Origin: a virus | Strand: one strand, 5' to 3' | Length of the DNA stretch: 23,278 nucleotides | IMG/VR virus record: IMGVR_UViG_3300029267_001278 | Span: 1 to 23,278 of that record | Shown here: positions 7,489 to 13,685 of the stretch, one piece after another | How positions within the stretch are numbered: the first letter of the stretch is position 1 | Layout: each line of letters opens with the position of its first letter | Notes under the pieces: model-generated | What the model saw: the letters and a program-made list of their open reading frames with translations, nothing else | What the model was told of the DNA's origin: nothing | The model's database searches: none | Translations under genes and position numbers: made by a program

Positions 7489-7612
7489 GTGAAACATCAC
7501 AGGACAAAAAAGATTATAGAACAAAAGGCGTAAAAGGCCCTGTCAGCTTTCCTGTGGGCGGCAGTAGCCCGGTCATCACTTCCCCTGTTTCACACCAGAG
7601 ACCACGCCTTTT
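7489..7612 (+). promoter_or_regulatory. Interleaved inverted repeats upstream of the primase (possible structured leader)
   Basis: GTGAAACA (7489-7496) pairs with TGTTTCAC (7586-7593). AAAAGGCGT (7523-7531) pairs with ACGCCTTTT (7604-7612). The order is A-B-A'-B', which is pseudoknot topology if both form in RNA, or alternative structures if exclusive. A smaller GGGC/GCCC hairpin (7556-7559 with 7567-7570) lies between. It does not match a riboswitch I recognise. It may be an RNA control element, a protein-binding site or part of the origin. Confidence 0.45.
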
Positions 7613-7619
7613 ATCTTTG
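7588..7619 (+). promoter_or_regulatory. Candidate Bacteroidota promoter for the primase gene
   Basis: TATCTTTG at 7612-7619 is a full match to the -7 consensus TAnnTTTG. TTTC at 7588-7591, 20 bases upstream, is one base off the TTTG -33 box. Transcription would begin at or next to the ATG at 7626, giving a leaderless or nearly leaderless message. The right arm of the second inverted repeat overlaps this element. Confidence 0.45.
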
Positions 7620-7625
7620 CCTTGA

Positions 7626-9974
7626 ATGCAGATTAGCATCTTCAAAGACGTCCGCGACGTATCTAACCCGTACCACCGCCCGGTGGAATACGCTCTAAAC
7701 CGAATCAAAGAGGGTAAGTCGCGCAAGTTGGTCGAGCAGTATCGGTCCACCAAAGACGACAAATTCAAACGCGCACTCCCTGGCTATTGTTTCGCCGGTA
7801 CTTTTTCGCACCGATCCGCATCTGGGTTGATAGCTCACAGCGGATTAATCGTCTTGGACTTCGATAACGTACAGAACCTACCCAATTTTAAACGATCTGT
7901 ATCGGAACTACCCTTTATACTATCCGCGTTTATTTCGCCGTCAAATAACGGCTTAAAATGCGTCGTTCGGATTCCACCCGAACCGGAAAAGCATGAAGGG
8001 TACTTTCGCGCGCTGCAAGATGCCTTCGATCAACCGCTCGATCCGAGTGGTAAAGACGTGTCTCGCTTTTGCTTTGAGTCTTATGATCCTGAAATTTACA
8101 TCAACCTCAACGCCGAGGTATGGACAAGCTACGCCGAACCGGAGCAGCACAACGTCGGTTCGTTTCGGGAGGAGGTAGTCGTTCCGCTGACATCCGAAGC
8201 GCAAATAATCGACCGGCTTCAGAAGTGGTTCGACTCGAAGTACGGCATGTCGCAGGGTCAGCGAAATGAAAACCTGTTCAAATTCGCGGCGGCACTGTCC
8301 GATTTTGGCGTACCGCAACGGGTGGCTGAGTCGCATTTGTCGCAATACGCCGCGTCGGACTTTTCCGTGAATGAAATCAACCGAACGATTCGGTCGGCTT
8401 ACAAACGGGGTCAAGCAAATTTCGGAACGCAATGTTTCGAGGACACCGACAAACGCCGCGAATTGGAGCGGGAAATTCGATCCGGTAAAAAGAACAGCGA
8501 GATAAAGCGACAACTGAAAGAGGAACAGTCGCCAATAGCGAACGAAGCAGACAAGGTGATCGACTCGATCAAATCCACAATGGAAGTGGACGAGTTTTGG
8601 TATTACAACGAAAAGAATAAGATCAATTTGTCTCCGCACAAGTTCAAGTTCTTTTTGGAAGGCCACAATTTTATGAAGTACTACCCGACCGATTCGGATA
8701 CATTTACCTTTATTCAGAAGTCGGGGAACCTCATCGAAGAAACCAACGAAGACCGCATCAAAGACTTTGTACTGGATTACCTTTTGAAGCGCGACGACAT
8801 CGGGTTCGGCCCTTACGATTTCATTGCGAATCGAACCTCAACTTTTTCGCTCCAATTTTTGTCAATGCTGAAAAGTGCGAACATTGAAATACAAAGCGAC
8901 ACGCCAACCGAGGCGTATTTGTACTACCAAAACTGTGCCGTTCGGGTTACTCGCAACGAGGTAGAGGAAATCGACTACCTTGATTTGCCCGGTTACGTTT
9001 GGCGCAAACAGGTCATCCAACGCGACTATCACCCTACCGATCACCACCCGTCGGAATTTAGGACGTTCCTTTGGAAAATAGCCGGGGAAGACAAAGAGCG
9101 GTACAATTCGTTTAAGTCAATCATTGGGTACTTTTTGCACTCCTACAAAACCTCATCGAAGAATAAGGCAGTGATCTTGAACGATGAAACGATTTCTGAA
9201 AATCCCAATGGTGGTTCCGGTAAGGGTTTGTTTTGGAACGCTCTGGCAAAAATGAAGAAGGTTTCAATGATAGACGGTAAGACGTTCGACTTTAACAAGT
9301 CGTTTCCGTATCAAACTGTATCGACCGACTGTCAAATTCTGGTTTTTGACGACGTCAAAAAGAACTTCTCGTTCGAGTCGCTTTTCTCGGTTATTACCGA
9401 AGGAATCACAATCGAGTACAAAGGACAGGACGCGGTACACCTCCCGGTTGAGCGGTCGCCGAAAATACTGATCACCACGAACTACACCGTTGGTGGTTCT
9501 GGTGGATCGCACGAGCGGCGCAAATTCGAAGCGGAACTTTCGAGCCACTTCAACACGAACCACACGCCGGAGGATGAGTTTGGCCACATGCTGTTTGACG
9601 ACTGGGACGAGAATGAGTGGCGTCGGTTCGATGCGTTCATGATCAATTGTCTCCAGGGGTATCTGGAAACGGGTTTGGTTGCGCACGAGTGGACAAACTT
9701 GGAGACGCGCAAATTCATCAAGACGACATCACCGGAGTGGTACGACTACACCAAAGCGCACGATTGGTGCGAGGTTGGTGAGCGCATTCCGAAAAAAGCG
9801 GCCTACGACAAATTCATTGAGGACTACCCAGATTTGCGAAAGTGGTTGTCGCAGCGTAAATTTAAAACGTGGGTCGAAGCATACTGCAAATTCTACGAGT
9901 TGGAATACAAAGAATTGAACACACAAGGTACCAGATACTTTGTGATCGGGGAAGAAAAAGAACAACCTTTTTGA
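7626..9974 (+). CDS. Primase-helicase (VirE/BT4734-like N-terminus, SF3-like helicase)
   Basis: 782 residues. The N-terminal domain (about 1-165) has the BT4734/VirE-N pattern: GYCFAGTFSHRSASGLIAHSGLIVLDFDN at roughly 53-81, then FILSAFISPSNNGLKCVVRIP. The acidic LDFD and the following SPSNNGLK are typical of the archaeo-eukaryotic-type primases in Bacteroidota elements. A linker helical domain follows (about 195-265). The C-terminal ATPase has Walker A NPNGGSGKG (526-534), Walker B ILVFDD (571-576) and a sensor-like ILITTNY (614-620), as in phage/plasmid D5- and P4-type helicases. It should unwind and prime phage DNA. It is the first gene after the repeat region, which supports origin function there. 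Length suits a fused primase-helicase and no break is seen. Opposite-strand ORFs here are shadows. Confidence 0.88.
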   Translation: MQISIFKDVRDVSNPYHRPVEYALNRIKEGKSRKLVEQYRSTKDDKFKRALPGYCFAGTFSHRSASGLIAHSGLIVLDFDNVQNLPNFKRSVSELPFILSAFISPSNNGLKCVVRIPPEPEKHEGYFRALQDAFDQPLDPSGKDVSRFCFESYDPEIYINLNAEVWTSYAEPEQHNVGSFREEVVVPLTSEAQIIDRLQKWFDSKYGMSQGQRNENLFKFAAALSDFGVPQRVAESHLSQYAASDFSVNEINRTIRSAYKRGQANFGTQCFEDTDKRRELEREIRSGKKNSEIKRQLKEEQSPIANEADKVIDSIKSTMEVDEFWYYNEKNKINLSPHKFKFFLEGHNFMKYYPTDSDTFTFIQKSGNLIEETNEDRIKDFVLDYLLKRDDIGFGPYDFIANRTSTFSLQFLSMLKSANIEIQSDTPTEAYLYYQNCAVRVTRNEVEEIDYLDLPGYVWRKQVIQRDYHPTDHHPSEFRTFLWKIAGEDKERYNSFKSIIGYFLHSYKTSSKNKAVILNDETISENPNGGSGKGLFWNALAKMKKVSMIDGKTFDFNKSFPYQTVSTDCQILVFDDVKKNFSFESLFSVITEGITIEYKGQDAVHLPVERSPKILITTNYTVGGSGGSHERRKFEAELSSHFNTNHTPEDEFGHMLFDDWDENEWRRFDAFMINCLQGYLETGLVAHEWTNLETRKFIKTTSPEWYDYTKAHDWCEVGERIPKKAAYDKFIEDYPDLRKWLSQRKFKTWVEAYCKFYELEYKELNTQGTRYFVIGEEKEQPF

Positions 9975-10081
9975 TGAAAAGAAACACATACCACCCCCGC
10001 CGGGCCATAAACTACGACGGTTTTTTTGACGGATTACCGGGAATAGTTCCCATCCGGCGGGGGTTAATCGTCAACCCATAA
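9974..10081 (+). CDS. Putative 35-aa protein downstream of primase
   Basis: The ATG overlaps the primase stop (TGATG), and 35 codons follow, with a basic start (MKRNTYHPRRAINYDG) and the ending PIRRGLIVNP. Most of the ORF lies inside a strong GC-rich inverted repeat, so it may be a small protein, or the DNA may be conserved for its structure instead. Coupling to the primase stop favours translation. No family is recognised. Confidence 0.4.
   Translation: MKRNTYHPRRAINYDGFFDGLPGIVPIRRGLIVNP
9993..10064. repeat. GC-rich 11-bp inverted repeat with internal hairpin
   Basis: ACCCCCGCCGG (9993-10003) pairs perfectly with CCGGCGGGGGT (10054-10064). Inside the 50-base loop, GGGAA-TAG-TTCCC (10040-10052) forms another perfect 5-bp hairpin directly next to the right arm. 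No T-run follows, so it is not a standard intrinsic terminator. It could be a structured RNA or a DNA recognition site. Confidence 0.6.
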
Positions 10082-10124
10082 CCTGACAAAATTGTAACTT
10101 AGTCAATCTATAAACTGACAAACC

Positions 10125-10505
10125 ATGAAAAGAATACCAATAGAAGTACCCGAAGGCGTTGAATTGCCAGAGCGCCAAAAGAAGTTGAGCTTCACGGAGT
10201 GGGTTTTACAAGACCGATCGAGAGATTTTATTGTGGCAAATCACACTGAGCGAGACGAAATGGTGGATAAATATGTATCCTACCTCAACAACCTGCCCGA
10301 AGAAAAGGCGAGTGTGATTGAGCGTTACGCATTATATTTAGACGGAGAGATTGAAGTTTCTTCGGACACAACTGGAGTTACTAAGGTGTTCTATAATGGA
10401 AGGCATAACGATGGTACTGATTTATTTACAGTCGTGTTTTATGATGAATGCCCTAATCACGCTCAAGGCACCCTCAACGGATTGTTTATTGAAATAGATG
10501 AATGA
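10125..10505 (+). CDS. Hypothetical protein, acidic, 126 aa
   Basis: Starts MKRIPIEVPEGVELPERQKKLSF and ends GLFIEIDE. The composition is mixed alpha/beta and acidic, with no membrane segment or recognised motif. It is somewhat more AT-rich than its neighbours. A weak -7-like TAACTTAG lies at 10095-10102, with no -33 partner, so independent transcription is doubtful. Its last bases overlap the spanin start (ATGATG), suggesting the two are translated together. Function unknown. Confidence 0.65.
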   Translation: MKRIPIEVPEGVELPERQKKLSFTEWVLQDRSRDFIVANHTERDEMVDKYVSYLNNLPEEKASVIERYALYLDGEIEVSSDTTGVTKVFYNGRHNDGTDLFTVVFYDECPNHAQGTLNGLFIEIDE

Positions 10506-10969
10506 TGGAACGACCCATCTACACCACCATAACACTAATAGCGATTACCGCGCTACTTCTTAGCGGGTGCAAACTCACCAAAGAAGAGCGGCGAATGAAC
10601 CGCGCTACAAAGAAGCTCGAAAAGCTCACCGCGAAGTACCCTGAATTGGTGCGAACCGACACGATCCGCGACACGCTGCACACCAACCGCGTTCACATCG
10701 ACACGGCCTTTGTGTGGCAATCCGACACGGTTGAGGTAGAGCGGGAAAATTTGCGCGTTCGCATTGTTCGGCTGCCAGGGGATAGCGTATTGATCGACGC
10801 GGAATGCGACACGGTGTTCGTTCCGGTACAGGTTCCATGCGATACCATACAACCCATCCGATACGAACCTTCCGAAAAGCAGCGCCAAAAGACGGACAGG
10901 TGGCGAACTGTCGCTCTGGTGTTCATTGCGATTAGTGTTGTGTTGGGATTGGGGTATTGGTTTAGGTAG
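10502..10969 (+). CDS. Unimolecular spanin (u-spanin) candidate
   Basis: 155 residues. An N-terminal lipoprotein signal ends in the lipobox LLLSGC (Cys23 from the first ATG, Cys22 from the ATG at 10505). A periplasmic region of about 110 residues follows, with regular Asp-Thr/Val alternation (TDTIRDTLHTNRVHIDTAF). The C-terminal transmembrane helix (about 136-154, TVALVFIAISVVLGLGYWF) ends in Arg. One protein with an outer-membrane lipid anchor and a C-terminal inner-membrane anchor is the diagnostic architecture of u-spanins such as T1 gp11. These fuse inner and outer membranes in the last step of lysis of Gram-negative hosts. It lies among replication genes, with no endolysin adjacent. The assignment rests on topology, not on sequence homology. 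Confidence 0.75.
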   Translation: MMERPIYTTITLIAITALLLSGCKLTKEERRMNRATKKLEKLTAKYPELVRTDTIRDTLHTNRVHIDTAFVWQSDTVEVERENLRVRIVRLPGDSVLIDAECDTVFVPVQVPCDTIQPIRYEPSEKQRQKTDRWRTVALVFIAISVVLGLGYWFR

Positions 10970-11020
10970 GCAACGGTTTACGGCTATGCGGTCGTTTTTT
11001 ATGGATTAAAAAAATAAGTT

Positions 11021-11161
11021 ATGAAAGAAGCACTAAAAGAATTACAAGAGATTGAAAAATGGCTCAATAGTTTGGGTCAAGGATGGAACTACTTTGGACA
11101 CGTTGACCGTGCTAAACAAAGATTGAAAAATGCAATGGAGTTAATAAAAAATGCCGTATAG
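11021..11161 (+). CDS. Small helical protein, 46 aa
   Basis: Encodes MKEALKELQEIEKWLNSL ... WNYFGHVDRAKQRLKNAMELIKNAV, two amphipathic helices around a Gly/Tyr turn. It is preceded by an A-rich stretch (AAAAAAATAAGTT) rather than a clear Shine-Dalgarno. Codon and base use match the AT-rich methyltransferase downstream, not the phage. It lies in what would be the loop of the attC-like palindrome. The composition looks like a real protein, but the family is not known. Confidence 0.5.
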   Translation: MKEALKELQEIEKWLNSLGQGWNYFGHVDRAKQRLKNAMELIKNAV

Positions 11162-11166
11162 CCATT

Positions 11167-11739
11167 GTTAGCTGTATGTATTGGCGATTTAGAATCACAG
11201 ACTTATGAAGTACAAAATAATTTATGCCGACCCTGCTTGGAAATATAACGACAAGCAAAATACTCCTAAATTAGGGGGTGCGGCAAAACACTATTCTACA
11301 ATGACGATAAAAGAATTGTGTGCCCTACCAATTAAGAATATGACCGAAGATAATGCTGTACTTTGGTTGTGGACTACAAGCCCATTGCTCGAGGATACTT
11401 TTAAGGTAATTAAGGCTTGGGGCTTTAAGTACAAAACTTCGTTTATTTGGGATAAGGTTAAACACAATATGGGGCACTACAATTCTGTAAGGCACGAACT
11501 TTTGTTGATATGCACAAAAGGTAGTTGCACCCCCGAAAAACGAAAACTTTATGATAGCGTGGTGTCTATACCAAGAACTAAACACTCTAAAAAGCCTGAG
11601 TATTTTGCGAACTTGATAGATGAACTATATCCAAGCGGAAACAGAATTGAGTTATTTGCACGAGATAAAAAGCAGGGTTGGCACGTTTGGGGGAATGAGG
11701 TTGAAGATAGCATAGAACTAAGCCAATATTACAGCTAAC
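11167..11739. repeat. 10-bp inverted repeat flanking MT-A70 (GTTAGCTGTA / TACAGCTAAC)
   Basis: The left arm is 11167-11176 and the right arm 11730-11739, a perfect match. The methyltransferase gene fills the interval almost exactly, and its TAA stop lies inside the right arm. A second imperfect pair (GGCTATGCGG 10982-10991 and CCGTATAGCC 11154-11163, 9 of 10) flanks the 46-aa ORF. Confidence 0.75.
11205..11738 (+). CDS. MT-A70 family DNA adenine-N6 methyltransferase
   Basis: 177 residues. Near the N-terminus IIYADPAWKYND contains the catalytic motif, here DPAW instead of the commoner DPPW. FIWDKVKHNMGHYNSVRHELLLICTKG follows, then the C-terminal SAM-site segment HSKKPEYFANLIDELYPSGNRIELFARDKKQGWHVWGNE. 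This order is typical of small phage and bacterial MT-A70 enzymes, which transfer a methyl group from SAM to adenine N6. A phage copy may protect its DNA from host restriction or mark it; no restriction enzyme is alongside. Base composition differs from the flanking phage genes, and inverted repeats bound the gene, so it was probably acquired as a cassette. Only the target sequence is unknown; the family call is firm. Confidence 0.88.
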   Translation: MKYKIIYADPAWKYNDKQNTPKLGGAAKHYSTMTIKELCALPIKNMTEDNAVLWLWTTSPLLEDTFKVIKAWGFKYKTSFIWDKVKHNMGHYNSVRHELLLICTKGSCTPEKRKLYDSVVSIPRTKHSKKPEYFANLIDELYPSGNRIELFARDKKQGWHVWGNEVEDSIELSQYYS

Positions 11740-11782
11740 TCCGGATAAACTAAGTTCACTAAATTTCACCAACACCAATCAC

Positions 11783-12229
11783 ATGACCCACCTCCGACCA
11801 TACCAACTCGATCTGGTCAACCGGCTTCGATCCGCGATACGTTCCGGCGATCGTCGAGTTATGCTGTGCGCTCCGACCGGGGCTGGCAAGACGGTAATGT
11901 TTGGTTACATGATTTCACGGCATTTGGAACGAGGCGGTCGAGCCGTTGTCTTCACGCACCGGGAAGAACTATTGCGACAAACGGGAGGCGTGTTTGACAA
12001 TTACGAACCGATCCGGTCCAATACGAAACCGGACCTATCCGCTGCTCTGCATATCGGGATGGTAGAAACAGTATCGAGGCGGTTGTCTCGACCGGAGTGG
12101 AGCGAGTGGTTGGCGTCGCGTAGCATGGTAGTGATCGACGAAGCGCACCTGTCGATCTTTGATAAGGTCTTCCCGTGGCTATCTGACGACACCATCGTGA
12201 TCGGAGCCAGCGCGACACCGTACACCTGA
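11783..12229 (+). CDS. SF2 DEAD/DEAH helicase, N-terminal fragment
   Basis: The 148-residue frame begins LRPYQLDLVNRLRSAI (Q-motif-like) and has Walker A CAPTGAGKT (29-37), motif Ia-like VVFTHREELLRQ, DEAH (119-122) and motif III GASATPY (141-147). It then stops. In related phage helicases about 25-35 residues follow SATP before a segment like DLIEKGYL. Here the continuation LIEQGYLAPARTYG appears at once, but in another frame from 12223. Some tens of bases therefore seem to be missing, with the frame lost as well. Alone it would be RecA lobe 1 without lobe 2 and so is unlikely to be active. The gene follows the methyltransferase insert directly. Confidence 0.75.
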   Translation: MTHLRPYQLDLVNRLRSAIRSGDRRVMLCAPTGAGKTVMFGYMISRHLERGGRAVVFTHREELLRQTGGVFDNYEPIRSNTKPDLSAALHIGMVETVSRRLSRPEWSEWLASRSMVVIDEAHLSIFDKVFPWLSDDTIVIGASATPYT

Positions 12230-12279
12230 TTGAGCAGGGCTATCTCGCACCGGCCCGAACGTATGGAATAGACATCGAC

Positions 12280-12819
12280 TTGTCCGGTGTGAAGTTGCGC
12301 GGTAACGATTACGACCTGTCGGGAGTGTATGAAGAGAACCGAACCTACGAGGGCGTGGTGAAAAACTGGAAGCGCCACACGCCCGGAACCAAGACGCTTC
12401 TATTCGCTGCAAACGTGGACGCATCGAAACGTGTGGCGCGCGAGTTTTGCGCGAACGGAATCGAGGCGAAGCACATCGACGGCAATACTTCCGCTGCGGA
12501 ACGCGAAGCGGCGCTGGAATGGTTCGCGTCAACCGACGACGCGGTGCTGTGCAACTGCGGTATTTTGACAGCGGGATTCGACCAGCCCGACATTAAGACA
12601 ATAATTCTGTACCGCGCCACAACGTCGCTGCCTTTGTTTCTTCAGATGTGCGGTAGAGGTTCTCGGACGGCACCTGGTAAAACGCATTTCACGATACTGG
12701 ACTTCGGCAACAACATTCGCCGCCTCGGTCATTGGGAACGCCCCCGCACATCGACACGCGGCGAGTGTCCCGAAACGATGCCGCCCCGGTGCGAATCTGT
12801 CCGAGTTGCGACGCAATGA
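12280..12819 (+). CDS. SF2 helicase, middle fragment (RecA lobe 2)
   Basis: Helicase-like coding in this frame actually begins at about 12223 (HLIEQGYLAPARTYGID); the TTG at 12280 is merely the first usable start. TKTLLFAANVDASKRVARE is motif IV-like, AEREAALEWFASTDDAVLCNCGILTAGFDQPDI is motif V, and LFLQMCGRGSRTAPGK is motif VI with the arginine finger. FTILDFGNNIRRLGHWE follows, as in phage helicases. After about 12740 the reading becomes implausible (RTSTRGECPETMPPRC), while the -1 frame carries the expected continuation. So this is the second of three pieces of one gene covering 11783-13154. A C5 run at 12741-12745 marks the likely break point. Confidence 0.65.
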   Translation: MSGVKLRGNDYDLSGVYEENRTYEGVVKNWKRHTPGTKTLLFAANVDASKRVAREFCANGIEAKHIDGNTSAAEREAALEWFASTDDAVLCNCGILTAGFDQPDIKTIILYRATTSLPLFLQMCGRGSRTAPGKTHFTILDFGNNIRRLGHWERPRTSTRGECPETMPPRCESVRVATQ

Positions 12820-13154
12820 ACTTCGCGGGTGCGTCGGTGTGCGTTGGTTGCGGGTACGAGTTTCCGCGAAACAAGCAGGAGGGAAGCGAAGAAGTAGACC
12901 TGTCCGAATTGGCGTACAATGGCGCGGTATTGCCTGACGAGTTGGACAAGCCAACGTCGGAAATGAACGTACTGGAGTTAATCGAACGCGCCCGGCACGG
13001 ATCGGTTGAGACTGGTAGACCGTACCGGGTAGGGTGGATCGTGTCACAGTTACGCGGTCGCCCTACATTCGAACGGGACTTGTGGACGCTGGCCAAAGTG
13101 AAGGGGTACAAAAAAGGCTGGGTGTTTATGCAGAAACGATTGCACGGGAGATGA
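12732..13154 (+). CDS. SF2 helicase, C-terminal fragment with Cys4 zinc finger
   Basis: The frame is open from a TTG at 12732, but its homologous part begins at about 12750 (HIDTRRVSRNDAAPVRICPSC). CPSCDAMNFAGASVCVGCGYEFP is a four-Cys zinc ribbon that commonly closes this phage helicase family. The tail LWTLAKVKGYKKGWVFMQKR also fits the family. A one-base insertion at the preceding C5 run would join it to the middle fragment. The ATGA overlap with the next gene at 13151 shows that the original gene end is intact. Confidence 0.6.
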   Translation: MGTPPHIDTRRVSRNDAAPVRICPSCDAMNFAGASVCVGCGYEFPRNKQEGSEEVDLSELAYNGAVLPDELDKPTSEMNVLELIERARHGSVETGRPYRVGWIVSQLRGRPTFERDLWTLAKVKGYKKGWVFMQKRLHGR

Positions 13155-13339
13155 CACACACCAACCGAGCCGGTCGACCGTTCATAATCATTGGACAGGG
13201 CCGCCCTGAATCCGCATCGAGTGAAGGCGTTGAGGACTGGTGGGTTTCGATACGGTACACCGACACGAACGAAGTTGTAACGATGGCTTACTGGAAGTGT
13301 CAGGAGTATATTGATAGGGAGTGGGAGGCACGAGGATGA
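13151..13339 (+). CDS. Hypothetical protein, 62 aa
   Basis: A longer frame is open upstream, but the ATG at 13151 overlaps the helicase stop (ATGA) and is the natural start. The product (MTHTNRAGRPFIIIGQGRP ... WKCQEYIDREWEARG) has no recognisable motif. It looks like a small alpha/beta protein with several Trp. Its own stop overlaps the VRR-NUC start, so it is part of the same translationally coupled chain. Confidence 0.6.
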   Translation: MTHTNRAGRPFIIIGQGRPESASSEGVEDWWVSIRYTDTNEVVTMAYWKCQEYIDREWEARG

Positions 13340-13683
13340 ACGACACCGAATCCCGCATACAACAGCAATGCGTGATGTGGTATCGCAACACGTTCTGTTT
13401 GCGCCATCACGAACCGAGGCACGTGATCTTCTCGATTCCGAACGAGCGCGAGTCAGAAGCGGAGCGCATCCGGCTCGTGTCGATTGGCTTGCTCCGGGGC
13501 GTTGCGGACCTATGCGTGCTGAGACCGGACGGCGTTTGGTTCGTTGAGGTCAAGACACCAACAGGTATCCAATCAAAAGCGCAGCGGTCATTCCAAGAGC
13601 AATGCGCGGCGTTGGGGATTCGATACGAATTGGTGCGGTCGGTTGAGGAGTTTCAGGAATTGTTCGCAGAAAATTCCGAGTAA
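13336..13683 (+). CDS. VRR-NUC domain nuclease
   Basis: The ATG at 13336 (not the frame-open GTG at 13321) overlaps the upstream stop and gives 115 residues. The fold follows the VRR-NUC/PD-(D/E)XK pattern: an N-terminal helix ESRIQQQCVMWY with the first glutamate, PNERESE, GLLRGVADLCVLRPDGVWFVEVKTPTG with catalytic Asp and the E-V-K core, then SKAQRSFQEQCAALG with the conserved Gln. These stand-alone phage nucleases are thought to act as Holliday-junction resolvase-like or structure-specific endonucleases in replication and recombination. Its position between the helicase and YqaJ modules agrees. The transcription unit appears to end here, since a new promoter follows. Confidence 0.85.
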   Translation: MNDTESRIQQQCVMWYRNTFCLRHHEPRHVIFSIPNERESEAERIRLVSIGLLRGVADLCVLRPDGVWFVEVKTPTGIQSKAQRSFQEQCAALGIRYELVRSVEEFQELFAENSE

Positions 13684-13685
13684 AG

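Larger units (their letters stand above)
6918..7625. other. Non-coding repeat-rich intergenic region, candidate origin/control region
   Basis: About 700 bases between the divergent minus-strand glycosyltransferase and the primase gene. Several short overlapping frames are open on both strands, but they give Arg/Phe/Cys-rich nonsense that follows the repeats, so I treat them as non-coding. The plus strand is dominated by G/T-rich GTTGCG motifs, T-runs, a CG dinucleotide tract (acgcgcgcgcgcg at 7231-7243), direct repeats and inverted repeats listed separately. It sits immediately before the primase-helicase, where phage origins and early promoters are often found. Confidence 0.6.
10971..11739 (+). 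mobile_element. AT-richer inserted cassette carrying MT-A70, attC-like ends
   Basis: This ~770-bp block is visibly more AT-rich than both flanks. Its right end TACAGCTAAC (11730-11739, containing the methyltransferase stop) is the exact inverse of GTTAGCTGTA at 11167-11176. Its left end AACGG-TTTACGG-CTATGCGG (10972-10991), joined to the right end, would form an arm that matches the complement of CCGTATAGCCATTGTTAGCTGTA (11154-11176) with one 7-base bulge and two mismatches. A circle of this block would therefore carry one long imperfect palindrome right after the methyltransferase stop. That is how integron cassettes carry attC. GTTAGCT differs from the attC core GTTRRRY at one base. No integrase is in the window. 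Mobility is inferred. Confidence 0.5.

Noticed and set aside
7953-8666. 237-aa minus-strand ORF opposite the primase
   Set aside because: Shadow of the primase gene; no domain pattern and no start signal.
10970-11020. Intrinsic terminator after the u-spanin (T6 at 10995-11000)
   Set aside because: There is no stable stem directly before the T-run; the GGCTATGCGG arm pairs with 11154-11163 instead.
12227-12229. Stop-codon readthrough at the TGA in the helicase
   Set aside because: Reading on in the same frame gives no helicase continuation and soon stops; the homologous continuation is in a different frame.
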